64,000 nucleotides of DNA, taken from the NCBI GenBank assembly GCA_943737045.1, contig CALSFV010000316.1, positions 62,001 to 126,000 on the forward strand, given 5' to 3'. Shown in pieces: positions 56,301 to 64,000 of this stretch; position 1 is the stretch's first letter; every line of letters begins with the position of its first letter. The notes beneath the pieces were generated by a model, which was given only the letters and a program-made list of their open reading frames with translations, searched no databases and was not told the DNA's origin. The position numbers and the translations under genes are program-made. The DNA comes from Parapristionchus giblindavisi. Lineage: Eukaryota; Nematoda; Chromadorea; Rhabditida; Diplogasteridae.

Positions 56301-59300
56301 GAATATCACGATCGGGATTGATCTTTGATCTTTCATCCAACATTATTGATCGATTGCTTGCAGGTAGATCAGACGTCGATTCTTCAAATGGAGAAGAAGT
56401 TGGTGCAGACGATGGAGATGATCGTTTCGAAGAAGCGAAGACTGGCACAGCACGAGAGGGATGTCTCTATGTCGGCCTTCAGTAGAGGTACGGTAGGAAG
56501 CTGGAGTACAGTAGAGGTACGGTAGGAATCTAGATTACGGTAGAGGTACGGTAGGAATCTAGAGTATTGTAGAGGTACTGTAGGAAGCTAGAGTACGGTA
56601 GAGGTACGGTAGGAATCTAGAGTACGGTACTATGATATTATAGTGGGATAGTGTGAACAGTGGAGGTACGGTGGAATTCTGCGGTATAGTGAGGTACGGC
56701 AGTTTGTTTAGTGGAAACAGGGTTGTGTCGTTGGGCTACATTAGTGAGTGGTAGATGTGAAATAGTTAGACTTTGTATGCCGAGCTATTTTGTATCTGAA
56801 TTTGATGTTATGAGAGAGATCAAAGATCAGTACTTACAGTATACCGTAATTCTTTTCTTCCCTGATTCAGGATCATACATTTTCAAACCCTCGCAATGCG
56901 AGAGTTGACCCACTATATAAAAAACATTATCTGAGAGAATTCAACAACTCGGATATTTTTTGGTATCGATGAAAAATAGATTTTTCTGTTTTATGTATGA
57001 TAATTACAGGCTCAATGAGTAAAGTTCACTGGCACTTGGAAATTCCTTCCAATTGAAAATTCGCTTCAGGAGGTGACCACACAACGATTTGGCGCCTTTT
57101 CCTAAAAGGTTTATTTTGAATCCAATCGATGCGGGAGTGGACGCGATCGACTCCTTAGCTAATTCTAAGAAACTATTGTCAAGGGGGAGTTTTTCGATCA
57201 ACGGTCAACGAAGGCTGGAATTTTGAATTTTCGAAAAAAATTTCACATTTAATTAATTTTCACTATTTTGCTTCAACAACCCTACGTTTTTTTATTTGCT
57301 TAATCGCTTCTAAATATCATAACACAGCTTCAGTTTAAAAATCATAATTTTTTAAAAATACGATTACGGTGAATAAATCATTTTTATAATGATGTCGTGA
57401 ATTATGGTGTGGCACCTACAGTATCCCGAATCGATCAATTTAGAAATCTGGTAGTTTTAAACATATTTTATCGCTGTTCCTGACATGACTAAGGTATACG
57501 ACTACTCCTCGTCTTCGGAGTGCACCTGCACGGTACAGTGCTGGCAAATATTCTACAATATTTTGGTTTTTCAACAATAACTTTCTTCGCAGTCAACCGA
57601 TTCTCTTCATTTTTTAGTATGTTTGCATAGATGATAATATGGTATAGTAATACAATTTTTATCGATATTGGATTACAAACAACGAAATAGTGATCAATTT
57701 ACGAAAATTGTCAATTTTCATCGACATCAGCACCTGGGCACGGATGCCCTCCGAAGACGAGGAGTTGTCGTATACCTTACAAGGGAAGTATAGTGCGCCG
57801 GTCCCGGACTTCGGAATGGGACATATACCATTCGATAGGTCTCCAAAATAGAAGACTCCCATATTAAGGATTTTGGCAACGTACCCCTCGGGGCAGAGTA
57901 ATTTGCATATTTCTGACTGTCTTTTTTTTCGCCCTACAATGAGATCCAGTCTCTGTGAGATCTAGAGCAAGCGGTGGTGGCCGGATGGATAAGAGGATTG
58001 TCGCTATATCTTTTGCTCGTGAGTTCGATTCCCACACAAGTTCAACTTCTTTTGCTATTTTTCTAGGTATGAAAATCTTACAAAAATAATTTTAAAAATC
58101 AATCAACAATACATATTTTACATTACTATATGAAAATGACCATGAAAATTACAATTTATAATGTAATGGTGATTATAATAATTGTGACTATAATGGTGAT
58201 TATATTGAATATATTGATATGATTTTAATTTATGATAGTTTAAAATGAAAATCGAATTAATTATTTCCAATTGTTGTTTTTTGTAACATTTTCCCCATAC
58301 GTGGAGTGGACTGGCGGTCGTACAAGATAGAGGCCTGCTAATATTTTCGTAAATACATTATGAAAACGATTAATTCTTGATAATAGCGCTCCTAACGCTC
58401 GGTATGCAGTAATTAGGGGTTACGATAATCTTTCATGAACAAACGATAAAAATCAATTATCTCAAATCGATGAGTCCTCGGTAAAGATTCATAGTATATA
58501 ACATGTATCCTTGTGAGGATTTATGCAGCGCTGGATTCGGGTACATTTTTAAAGAAATATTTGAAGGAGTATGTTTGAAGGTCAGGTGTGCATTGAATAA
58601 CGGATTGTAAATTTACTTTTACTTTTCCAGTGCGTTAGGAGCGCTATTAGCAAGAATGCATCGCTTTTATAATATATTTACGAACGTATTCGCAGGCCAC
58701 CATCTTTAACGACCGCCAGTCCACTCCACGTACGTGAAAATTGTTACAAAAAACAACAATTGAAAATAATGAATTCGATTTTCATTTGAAACTATCATAA
58801 ATTATAATCATAATCATTATTCTTTGTAAAAATTATAAATTGTATTTTTATTATCATTATCATATGATAATGCAAAATATTGTTGATTGATTTTTAAATG
58901 ATTTTTGTAAGATTTTCATAGATAGAAAAATAGCAAAAGAAGTTGAACTTGTGTGGGAATCGAACTCACGAGCAAAAGATATAGAGACAATCCTCTTATC
59001 CATCCGGCCACCACCGCTTGCTCTAGATCTCACAGAGACTGGATCTCATTGTAGGGCGAAAAAAAGACGGTCAGAAATATGCAAATTACTCTCTCCCCAG
59101 GGGTACGTTGCCAAAATCCTTAATATGGGAGTCTTCTATTTTGGATACCTATCGAATGGTATATGTCCCATTCCGAAGTCCGGGACCGGCGCACTATACT
59201 TCCCTTGTTAGTCATGTCAGGAAAAGCGGTAACACGGCGGCTCAACGATAGTAACTAAGAAGCTCTTGCCGGAGAAAGAAAGTACCGCAAACTGAGTGAT

Positions 59301-61938
59301 GATAAGCACTAAAACATCTAGGTTCTCCCAGCGCGAAAGTTGACTACGGTATATCTGGGCGCTCGCTTCTGATTAGACCTATCATCGAGTTTTACGATTC
59401 GCGAGACATGCCGATATGGCTTAGTGGGTAGAGCTTTTGCGTATCTATCCGAACCTCGTATGTTCGAACCCCGCCCAGTGCAAATCAACTTTGCCGATTT
59501 TTCGTAATGCAAGAGGCTTCAAGCCAAAGTTAAATGTAGGGATTTCTCTTCATTGAACCGCCGTGGGTAAAATATGTTTAAAACTACCAGATTTCTAAAT
59601 TGATCGATTCGGGATACTGTAGGTGCCACACCATAATTCACGACTTCATTATAAAAATGATTTATTCACCGTAATCGTATTTTTAAAAAATTATGATTTT
59701 TAAACTGAAGCTGTATTATGATATTTAGAAGCGATTAAGCAAATAAAAAAACGTAGGGTTGTTGAAGCAAAATAGTGAAAATTAATTAAATGTGAAATTT
59801 TTTTCGAAAATTCACAATTCCAGCCTTCGTTGACCGTTGATCGAAAAACTCCCCCTTGACAATAGTTTCTTAGAATTAGCTAAGGAGTCGATTGCGTCCA
59901 CTCCCGCATCGATTGGATTCAAAATAAACCTTTTAGGAAAAGGCGCCAAATAGTTGTGTGGTCACCTCCTGAAGCGAATTTTCAATTGGAAGGAATTTCC
60001 AAGTGCCAGTGAACTTCACTCATTGAGCCTGTAATTATAATACATAAAACAGAAAAATCCATTTTTCGTCGATACCGCACCTATGTCGATTTTCTAAGAT
60101 AGCGTGTTATAAGGCCCATTTTAGGCCACTTGATTAAAAAAGGAAGCTAAAAATAACGATTCTTAAGCGAATTTTGCGAATCAACCCACCCTATTTCGAG
60201 AATTGATCCACTATATAAAAGTAAACGGCGAGGGTGCCGAAAATGTATGATTCAGGATCAAATTTCACTGTATCCTCCACAGATTTGTCATACCGTAACC
60301 CTCATTTCCTGATTCAGGCGCGGATGAGAGCGTGGGTCTTCTGAATCGTCTCTGGGGTACTGTATCCTCTCCAGTGACATCGATCACAACCCACGATCAC
60401 ATGAGACAACTGCGTAGTGAGATCGCTCCCCTGGAGGAACTATCCAGACATCTCTTCCTCGAGGTGGTCGAACTACGAAATATGAAGGTACCGGACTGAT
60501 CTTTGATCTTTGAATTCAGCCCCTTTCGAGATTATGATGTGAAGGTAATATAAAGGTATCGATAGAATATTCATAACATACGTAGGGGGGGGGGGGCGTT
60601 GTCGCTGGCGATAAACCCCACCCGGTTTTGGCACCCATCCACCCGAAAATTCACGAGCAGAATATTTTTCAAAAATTCATTATAAACGCTTATTTTTTTC
60701 TAACTATGAAAGTGTCATGCGTGTGTACAGAAATATTAGTTGAATGGTCAGCATTTAAGGATCAAGCAGTTCTGAGAAGCCCCGTAGGGATATGTGGCAG
60801 TAGTGAGACATAGATGTGACAGGTTGAATTTGGAAGAATGTTGAGGGAAGCTACTTTTAAAAAAAAATGCGCCGCGGATTCCTCGATGTATTCAATATTC
60901 AGATCTAAAAAATCAATATGCAGATTTAAAAATCGATATTCAGGATCGAATCGATTACTCGAAGACGTGGATGGGGAAGTACTTCAATGTTCTCGGTCAC
61001 TTCTTCTCAATCTATTGCATCTGGAAGATATTCATATCTACGGTATCGATTATCGATTATCTACTGTAGTCCATAGATTACTGTAATCTTTTGATCAATC
61101 AATATATGTAGCTACAGTATCCCTTAGTCGCCGGACCAATCGATCAATAAATCAATATTCAGGTAAATATCGTATTCGATAGAGTGGGCAAGGTGGATCC
61201 CGTAACGAAGTGCATGGAGATTGCGGTGCACTGGATGGGAATCGATATTGATGTGAGTAGGATTGATCTTTGATCTTTGATCTCTTAACTTTGATCTTTG
61301 ATCTTCTAAGTTTGATCTTTGATCTCTGACCTTTTTCAGGTTCGCTTCTGGTCGCAGCACATCTCATTCTTGTTAGTCGGCGTGATTGTAGTCACATCTA
61401 TCAGGTAATCGATTGTTTAATTACAGTAATCCCTGATTATTGATTGATTCTTCACTTATCGTAATGCAATCCTTACAGAGGCCTTCTGATAACGTTGACC
61501 AAGTTCTTCTACGCTATCTCGTCGAGCAAGAGTTCGAACACGATCGTACTGTTGCTCGCCCAGATTATGGTGGGTTACGGTGGTTATCGATTGATTTATC
61601 GATTGATAGGGTGTATTCTGTAGTTTGGTCTCAAGAAATCGCCCATTACAGGGAATGTACTTCGTCTCGAGTGTGCTGCTCATGCGAATGAATGTGCCCC
61701 TCGAATATCGGTTTGTAGTTTGAACTTTGATCTTTGATCTTTGAGTGTCTTTTAAACTTTGGCTATTTGATTTTACTATAGTTTGATCTTTGATCTTTTG
61801 AGGTTGATCATAACGGAGGTACTGGGCGACTTGCAGTTCAACTTCTACCATCGATGGTTCGATGTCATATTCTTGATATCGGCCCTCTCATCCATTCTCT
61901 TCGTTTATCTGGCCCATATGAAATCACCCATACATTAG
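53328..61938 (+). CDS. GPHR: Golgi pH regulator (GPR89 family)
   Basis: Multi-pass anion channel-like protein of the Golgi/ER needed for Golgi acidification and glycosylation. Thirteen exons, 461 codons plus stop, phases consistent: 53328-53438, 53722-53825, 54548-54654, 55240-55344, 55534-55658, 56364-56487, 60318-60487, 60944-61042, 61163-61252, 61340-61404, 61479-61569, 61652-61710, 61803-61938. Hallmarks: [59 protein letters not shown]; a central soluble loop [102 protein letters not shown]. Human GPR89 is 455 residues. Start 1 nt after an AG acceptor. Intron 6 (56488-60317) hosts a 3-kb foldback. The last intron ends TTTTGAG after TTTGATCT repeats. Confidence 0.95.
53436..53565. repeat. 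26-bp minisatellite copying the GPHR exon-1 donor
   Basis: About five units of GAGGTATACTGTATCC plus 10 more bases. The first unit straddles the exon-1 donor (GAG|GTATAC), so later units are extra copies of the exon end plus 5' splice site. Confidence 0.85.
54028..54445. repeat. Decayed tandem copies of GPHR exon-3 boundary
   Basis: CAGTCCTTGTCTACCGTACT followed by AGCGACTC (54039-54066) resembles exon 3's start (CAGATCTCGTCTACTGTACT then GGCGACTC). A further copy is near 54310-54340. Downstream, TCCTCAATCTGCCCAGTTGA and GCACATGTTTATTAGTTTGA appear twice (about 54135-54195 and 54385-54445), showing a duplication of about 250 bp in intron 2. Confidence 0.7.
54691..54824. repeat. 27-bp tandem array in GPHR intron 3
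   Basis: Nearly five units of GATTACGGTAACTATTGATT plus ATCGATT. Contains the TACGGTA core and an ATCGAT palindrome. Confidence 0.85.
55690..55790. repeat. Hairpin MITE (GCTCTGGCAA family), copy 5
   Basis: ACTCACCGCTCTGGCCACAC pairs with GTGTTGCCAGAACGGAGAG. Ends in AATTAGCTCGGGGT. GPHR intron 5. Confidence 0.75.
55863..55970. repeat. Hairpin MITE (ATCGTTACATTTG family), copy 3
   Basis: The best-preserved copy: GCATCGCTACTTTTGCCTTA at the left and TAAGGCAAATGTAGCGATGC at the right, with inner arms CGCCGTAACCCCCTCCGCCG and CGGCGGAGGTTACGG. GPHR intron 5; the remaining 55971-56363 shows nothing recognised. Confidence 0.85.
56482..56626. repeat. 29-bp minisatellite copying the GPHR exon-6 donor
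   Basis: Five units of GTAGAGGTACGGTAGGAA plus 11 bases. The first unit spans exon 6's last bases and its donor (AGTAGAG|GTACGG). The four following copies each recreate the same donor context. Confidence 0.9.
57534..57742. mobile_element. Tc1-like element fragment
   Basis: TA followed by CAGTGCTGGCAAATATTC and then about 190 bp homologous to the arm of the DSCC1-intron element (AACTTTCTTCGCAGTCAACC; CAGCACCTGGGCA). It stops at the complementary halves GTCTTCGGAGTGCA / TGCCCTCCGAAGAC. No transposase remains. Confidence 0.75.
57963..58045 (+). tRNA. tRNA-like sequence in left inner arm
   Basis: A-box-like TGGCCGGATGG and B box AGTTCGATTCC are correctly spaced; the T stem GTGAG/CCCAC has one mismatch. 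The anticodon region does not fold well. Mirror copy at 58945-59030. Confidence 0.4.
58945..59030 (-). tRNA. tRNA-like sequence in right inner arm
   Basis: Reverse-complement partner of 57963-58045. The minus strand reads TGGCCGGATGG ... GTGAGTTCGATTCCCACAC. The T stem and both boxes are retained, which argues for relatively recent arm duplication. Confidence 0.4.
59408..59485 (+). tRNA. tRNA-like sequence in foldback loop
   Basis: A perfect A box (TGGCTTAGTGG) in a pairing D arm (GCT...AGC), and a B-box-like TGTTCGAACCC. The T stem and acceptor stem do not pair, so it is a tRNA-like relic. Confidence 0.4.
60586..60596. repeat. Poly-G tract
   Basis: A run of about eleven G in GPHR intron 7 (60488-60943). 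The rest of that intron has no recognised feature except a TTTGATCTTTGAATTC word near its start. Confidence 0.7.
61262..61337. repeat. TTTGATCT array before GPHR exon 10
   Basis: Seven TTTGATCT words in about 75 bp run up to the acceptor TTTTTCAG. Shorter arrays precede exon 13 (61720-61800) and occur in other introns (for example 24370-24392, 26340-26385 and 54985-55005). Confidence 0.75.
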
Positions 61939-62820
61939 ACCCCGTTTGTCATTCTGTCATTATATATGTCTGTCAGTTGTCTTGTCTGTCTGCCTGTCAG
62001 ACCATAACTTATGCCATATCGTGTCTGTCATTTTGTCAATTATTGATTGATTGTTAAGGGTAGATCAACAAAACGAATTTATCGCATGTTATTGTGTACA
62101 ATTGAAAGAAATTTCGAAACAATTTTTTGTTCGCTTGCTCGACCCTAATCTTATTATTATTAATGTTATTATTATTTTCGTTTCATGCAAGCATTATTAG
62201 GGGCAATTTCTCTGTGATAACGATACAATATGAGATATTATTATTATTATCATTATTATTATATTCTGAACAGGTGAAAAAGTGTAAAATTCCTAAAGCC
62301 ATCAAACGATGCAGGACATTCGGTGCGCTCTATAGCTATCGTCCATTCCCAATTAGAGCTAGATTTTTGCACTTTTTCGTTTCGAATGTATATTATACAA
62401 TAATAATAATAATACTTTATTATGCGGGTAAACAAAAATTGAGCGGAGTTTAGCTATTGAGGGAAAACATTCAGTCTATGAGCAAATCATCTGTTTCACT
62501 TGTAATTGTTTTTACGTAGTTATTTATGTCCAAGTCGCGAAAAGAAAAGAAACAGGAGGCGAGAGAGTATGTAAAACGAGGAGAGTTTTCTCTGATTTTC
62601 TTTTCTTTTCGCGACTTTTGAACACCTTTGTAAGTAAGTAATCATTGTTGGCAGCAAAAATAATAATAATAACATCTACTCTAAATAAAACATAATATTA
62701 ATAATAATCTGTATAATAAACTATGAAAACGTCAAACATGTTTCGTGTAACAATGAAAAATCGATAATCTTGTAGAGCTTTGTTATGGGTGGGGGCAATG
62801 AAATCGACGCCACGTATTAT
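61939..62820. other. GPHR 3' flank
   Basis: Probable GPHR 3'UTR (CTGTC repeats at 61960-62035), then AT-rich sequence with (ATT)n tracts. A hairpin at about 62525-62625 (GTCGCGAAAAGAAAAGAAAC pairing with TTTCTTTTCTTTTCGCGAC) is present. No gene seen. Confidence 0.5.
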
Positions 62821-63127
62821 GCATCCCGAGCTAATTTGATACTCACCACGCTGGTAATGCTCTCACGCTTTCTGTGTATGTGAGAGAGCATTGTCAGAGC
62901 GGAGTGTCAAATATGATCGGGATGTGCCTTTAAGTAGAGCTAAAACGGTCTCTTTATCGTGGCATGATCTCTTGCTGACAGAGATTTGTGAACCGATATT
63001 TGATCTGCTGTAGACAATGTCGATAGCAATTACATTTTTTTGCTTGGGATGGAGTGCAACCCTTGACTCATCTCGAGTGGTGCAGAAGTATTTGTAGTGA
63101 AACTAGAATGTGCCGGCTTTGTTGTTG
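62820..63127. repeat. Hairpin MITE copy 6 with 200-bp extension
   Basis: Same composition as 50952-51255 (hairpin, then AGAGATTTGTGAACCGATAT, TGATCTGCTGTAGACAATG and GACTCATCTCGAGTGG). Confidence 0.75.
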
Positions 63128-63310
63128 GGCGGGATACCTGGAGCTAGATTCTACAGGGGCCATTCGAAAGAAAAATGGTGAATTTTACAGGGGGCACTCA
63201 TTTTTCTACCCAAAAATTGCACCTAAACGTCATTTTTTACTGGGGGCATTCCACAAATTTTCGAAAAGCCCTAATTTTACAGGGATGCACCCTCATGTTG
63301 GCGCCAATGT
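63127..63310. repeat. GGTACCTGGAGCT-type dispersed repeat
   Basis: GGGATACCTGGAGCTAGATT, then TTTTACAGGGGGCACTCATT and TTTTACTGGGGGCATTCCAC. It matches 29920-30115 and 34266-34435. Confidence 0.7.
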
Positions 63311-63319
63311 ATGAATGGC

Positions 63320-63600
63320 AGGACCCCTTAAATTGCAAAAAAAAGGTTGTTCCGCAAAGTACCATACATTTTCGGCACCCTCACAGGATTTTGTAAAAAA
63401 AATATATAGTAGGTAGATTTTCGAAATATGTGGGACGATTTTAAAAAATCGTTATTTTTCGATTAATTTGATTCATGATGAAACCCTACCTTACATTGGT
63501 CCACCAGTGTTTCAAAGAGATATATGCTATGCCCGTGGCGCAAAATCACCGGGTCGCTTTTTTATTGCGATATTAGAAAAGTGAACACTTAAAAGGCGTT
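63320..63600. repeat. Block parallel to ECHS1 intron 6 repeat
   Basis: GGACCCCTTAAATTGCAAAA, CATTTTCGGCACCCTCACAG and GTGGCGCAAAATCACCGGGT, in the same order as 51700-51995. Confidence 0.7.
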
Positions 63601-63674
63601 CTCGGTAACATTGCAGGGAACGGCAAGCAAAGTGGCACAGTTGGTGAAAATCGTTTCTGTGTGCTCAAACTTCA

Positions 63675-64000
63675 CAGGTGGAGTGCCTAGGGGTGGGATA
63701 CACTTCAGCCAAAAAGTTGGACTCCAAAAGTGATCTTTGATCCTTGATCTCGCGAAAAATAAATTTGAGATTTTTATATCATGTTATATACCATTCGAAA
63801 GAGCCCAAAAAGTTATATTAGAATATGAATTTTCAAATGTTTTGGTCCAACCCAAAGCAAGTAATGCGCGAAAAACCAGATTTTTGGGACATTTTCAATC
63901 TTCAAAAAAATAAATCACCACTTTACAATAATCTCCGGGGAAATTCAATGTCGCTATCTTGTAGGAAATTTAATGTAGAATTTAATAAAAATGTTCCGGG
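63675..64000. mobile_element. Left end of a foldback, runs off window
   Basis: CCTAGGGGTGGGATACACTT begins a segment similar to the left side of the 21755-23770 foldback (ATTCGAAAGAG, TTGAGATTTTTATATC). The remainder lies outside. Confidence 0.65.

Larger units (their letters stand above)
57005..60035. mobile_element. Nested 3-kb foldback in GPHR intron 6
   Basis: The outer arms 57005-57491 and 59560-60035 are near-exact complements (CTCAATGAGTAAAGTTCACT; GCGATTAAGCAAATAAAAAA; TGGCACCTACAGTATCCCG). An inner foldback with about 550-bp arms runs 57781-59207 (GGAAGTATAGTGCGCCGGTC; CCCATATTAAGGATTTTGGC). Open frames such as 57004-57201 and 58951-59211 are arm sequence. Between them, 57491-57790 is a smaller palindrome whose loop holds a Tc1-like fragment. 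Confidence 0.85.

Noticed and set aside
59408..59485. Functional tRNA gene
   Set aside because: Although the A box is perfect, neither the acceptor nor the T stem pairs; kept only as tRNA-like.
1..64000. CRISPR array, phage or bacterial operon
   Set aside because: All tandem repeats lack spacer structure of that kind and the coding genes are intron-bearing eukaryotic genes.

Overview
The window is nuclear DNA of a small-genome animal, most likely a rhabditid or diplogastrid (Pristionchus-like) nematode. Four observations support this. Every gene is split into short GT-AG exons by mostly short introns. Nearly every start codon lies 1-10 nt after an AG splice acceptor, as expected for spliced-leader trans-splicing. 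The deduced ECHS1 protein is very close to nematode ECH-6. Tc1-, mariner- and RTE-type elements are present. The species assignment is inference. Exon-intron models were built by hand from splice signals, reading phase and remembered family alignments; no search was run.

Layout. 251-11200 (-): USP16/USP45-type deubiquitinase, 21 exons, 3' end beyond the left edge. 11201-11767: divergent promoter. 11768-19072 (+): DSCC1, cohesion-establishment clamp-loader subunit, 12 exons. 19073-35303: a repeat-rich 16 kb stretch holding a candidate SANT-like mini-gene (about 24237-24468, -) and an unrecognised three-TM protein gene (25946-28986, -). 35304-41560 (-): DHDDS, dolichol-synthesis cis-prenyltransferase, with an intact RTE retrotransposon antisense in its sixth intron. 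42236-48085 (-): USP14, proteasome-associated deubiquitinase, complete, 14 exons. 48086-48829: divergent promoter carrying a CATGCATG-rich repeat. 48830-52865 (+): ECHS1, mitochondrial enoyl-CoA hydratase, complete, 8 exons. 53328-61938 (+): GPHR/GPR89 Golgi pH regulator, complete, 13 exons. 61939-64000: downstream repeats.

The genes are unrelated housekeeping functions (ubiquitin removal, chromatid cohesion, dolichol synthesis, fatty-acid oxidation, Golgi ion homeostasis). There is no sign that they form a pathway, and gaps of 460-680 bp between same-strand neighbours argue only weakly for operons.

The unusual part is the repeat landscape. There are nested foldback elements (USP16 intron 1552-4112, GPHR intron 57005-60035, DSCC1 intron 17036-18622). 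Several MITE families show exact 8-bp target duplications; one carries a variable internal array of 41-bp units. tRNA-like sequences with good A/B boxes sit inside foldbacks. A set of minisatellites built on TACGGTA/TACTGTA sits at intron ends, and two of them tandemly repeat the splice donor itself. No CRISPR, operon-style prokaryotic features, rRNA or convincing functional tRNA were seen.
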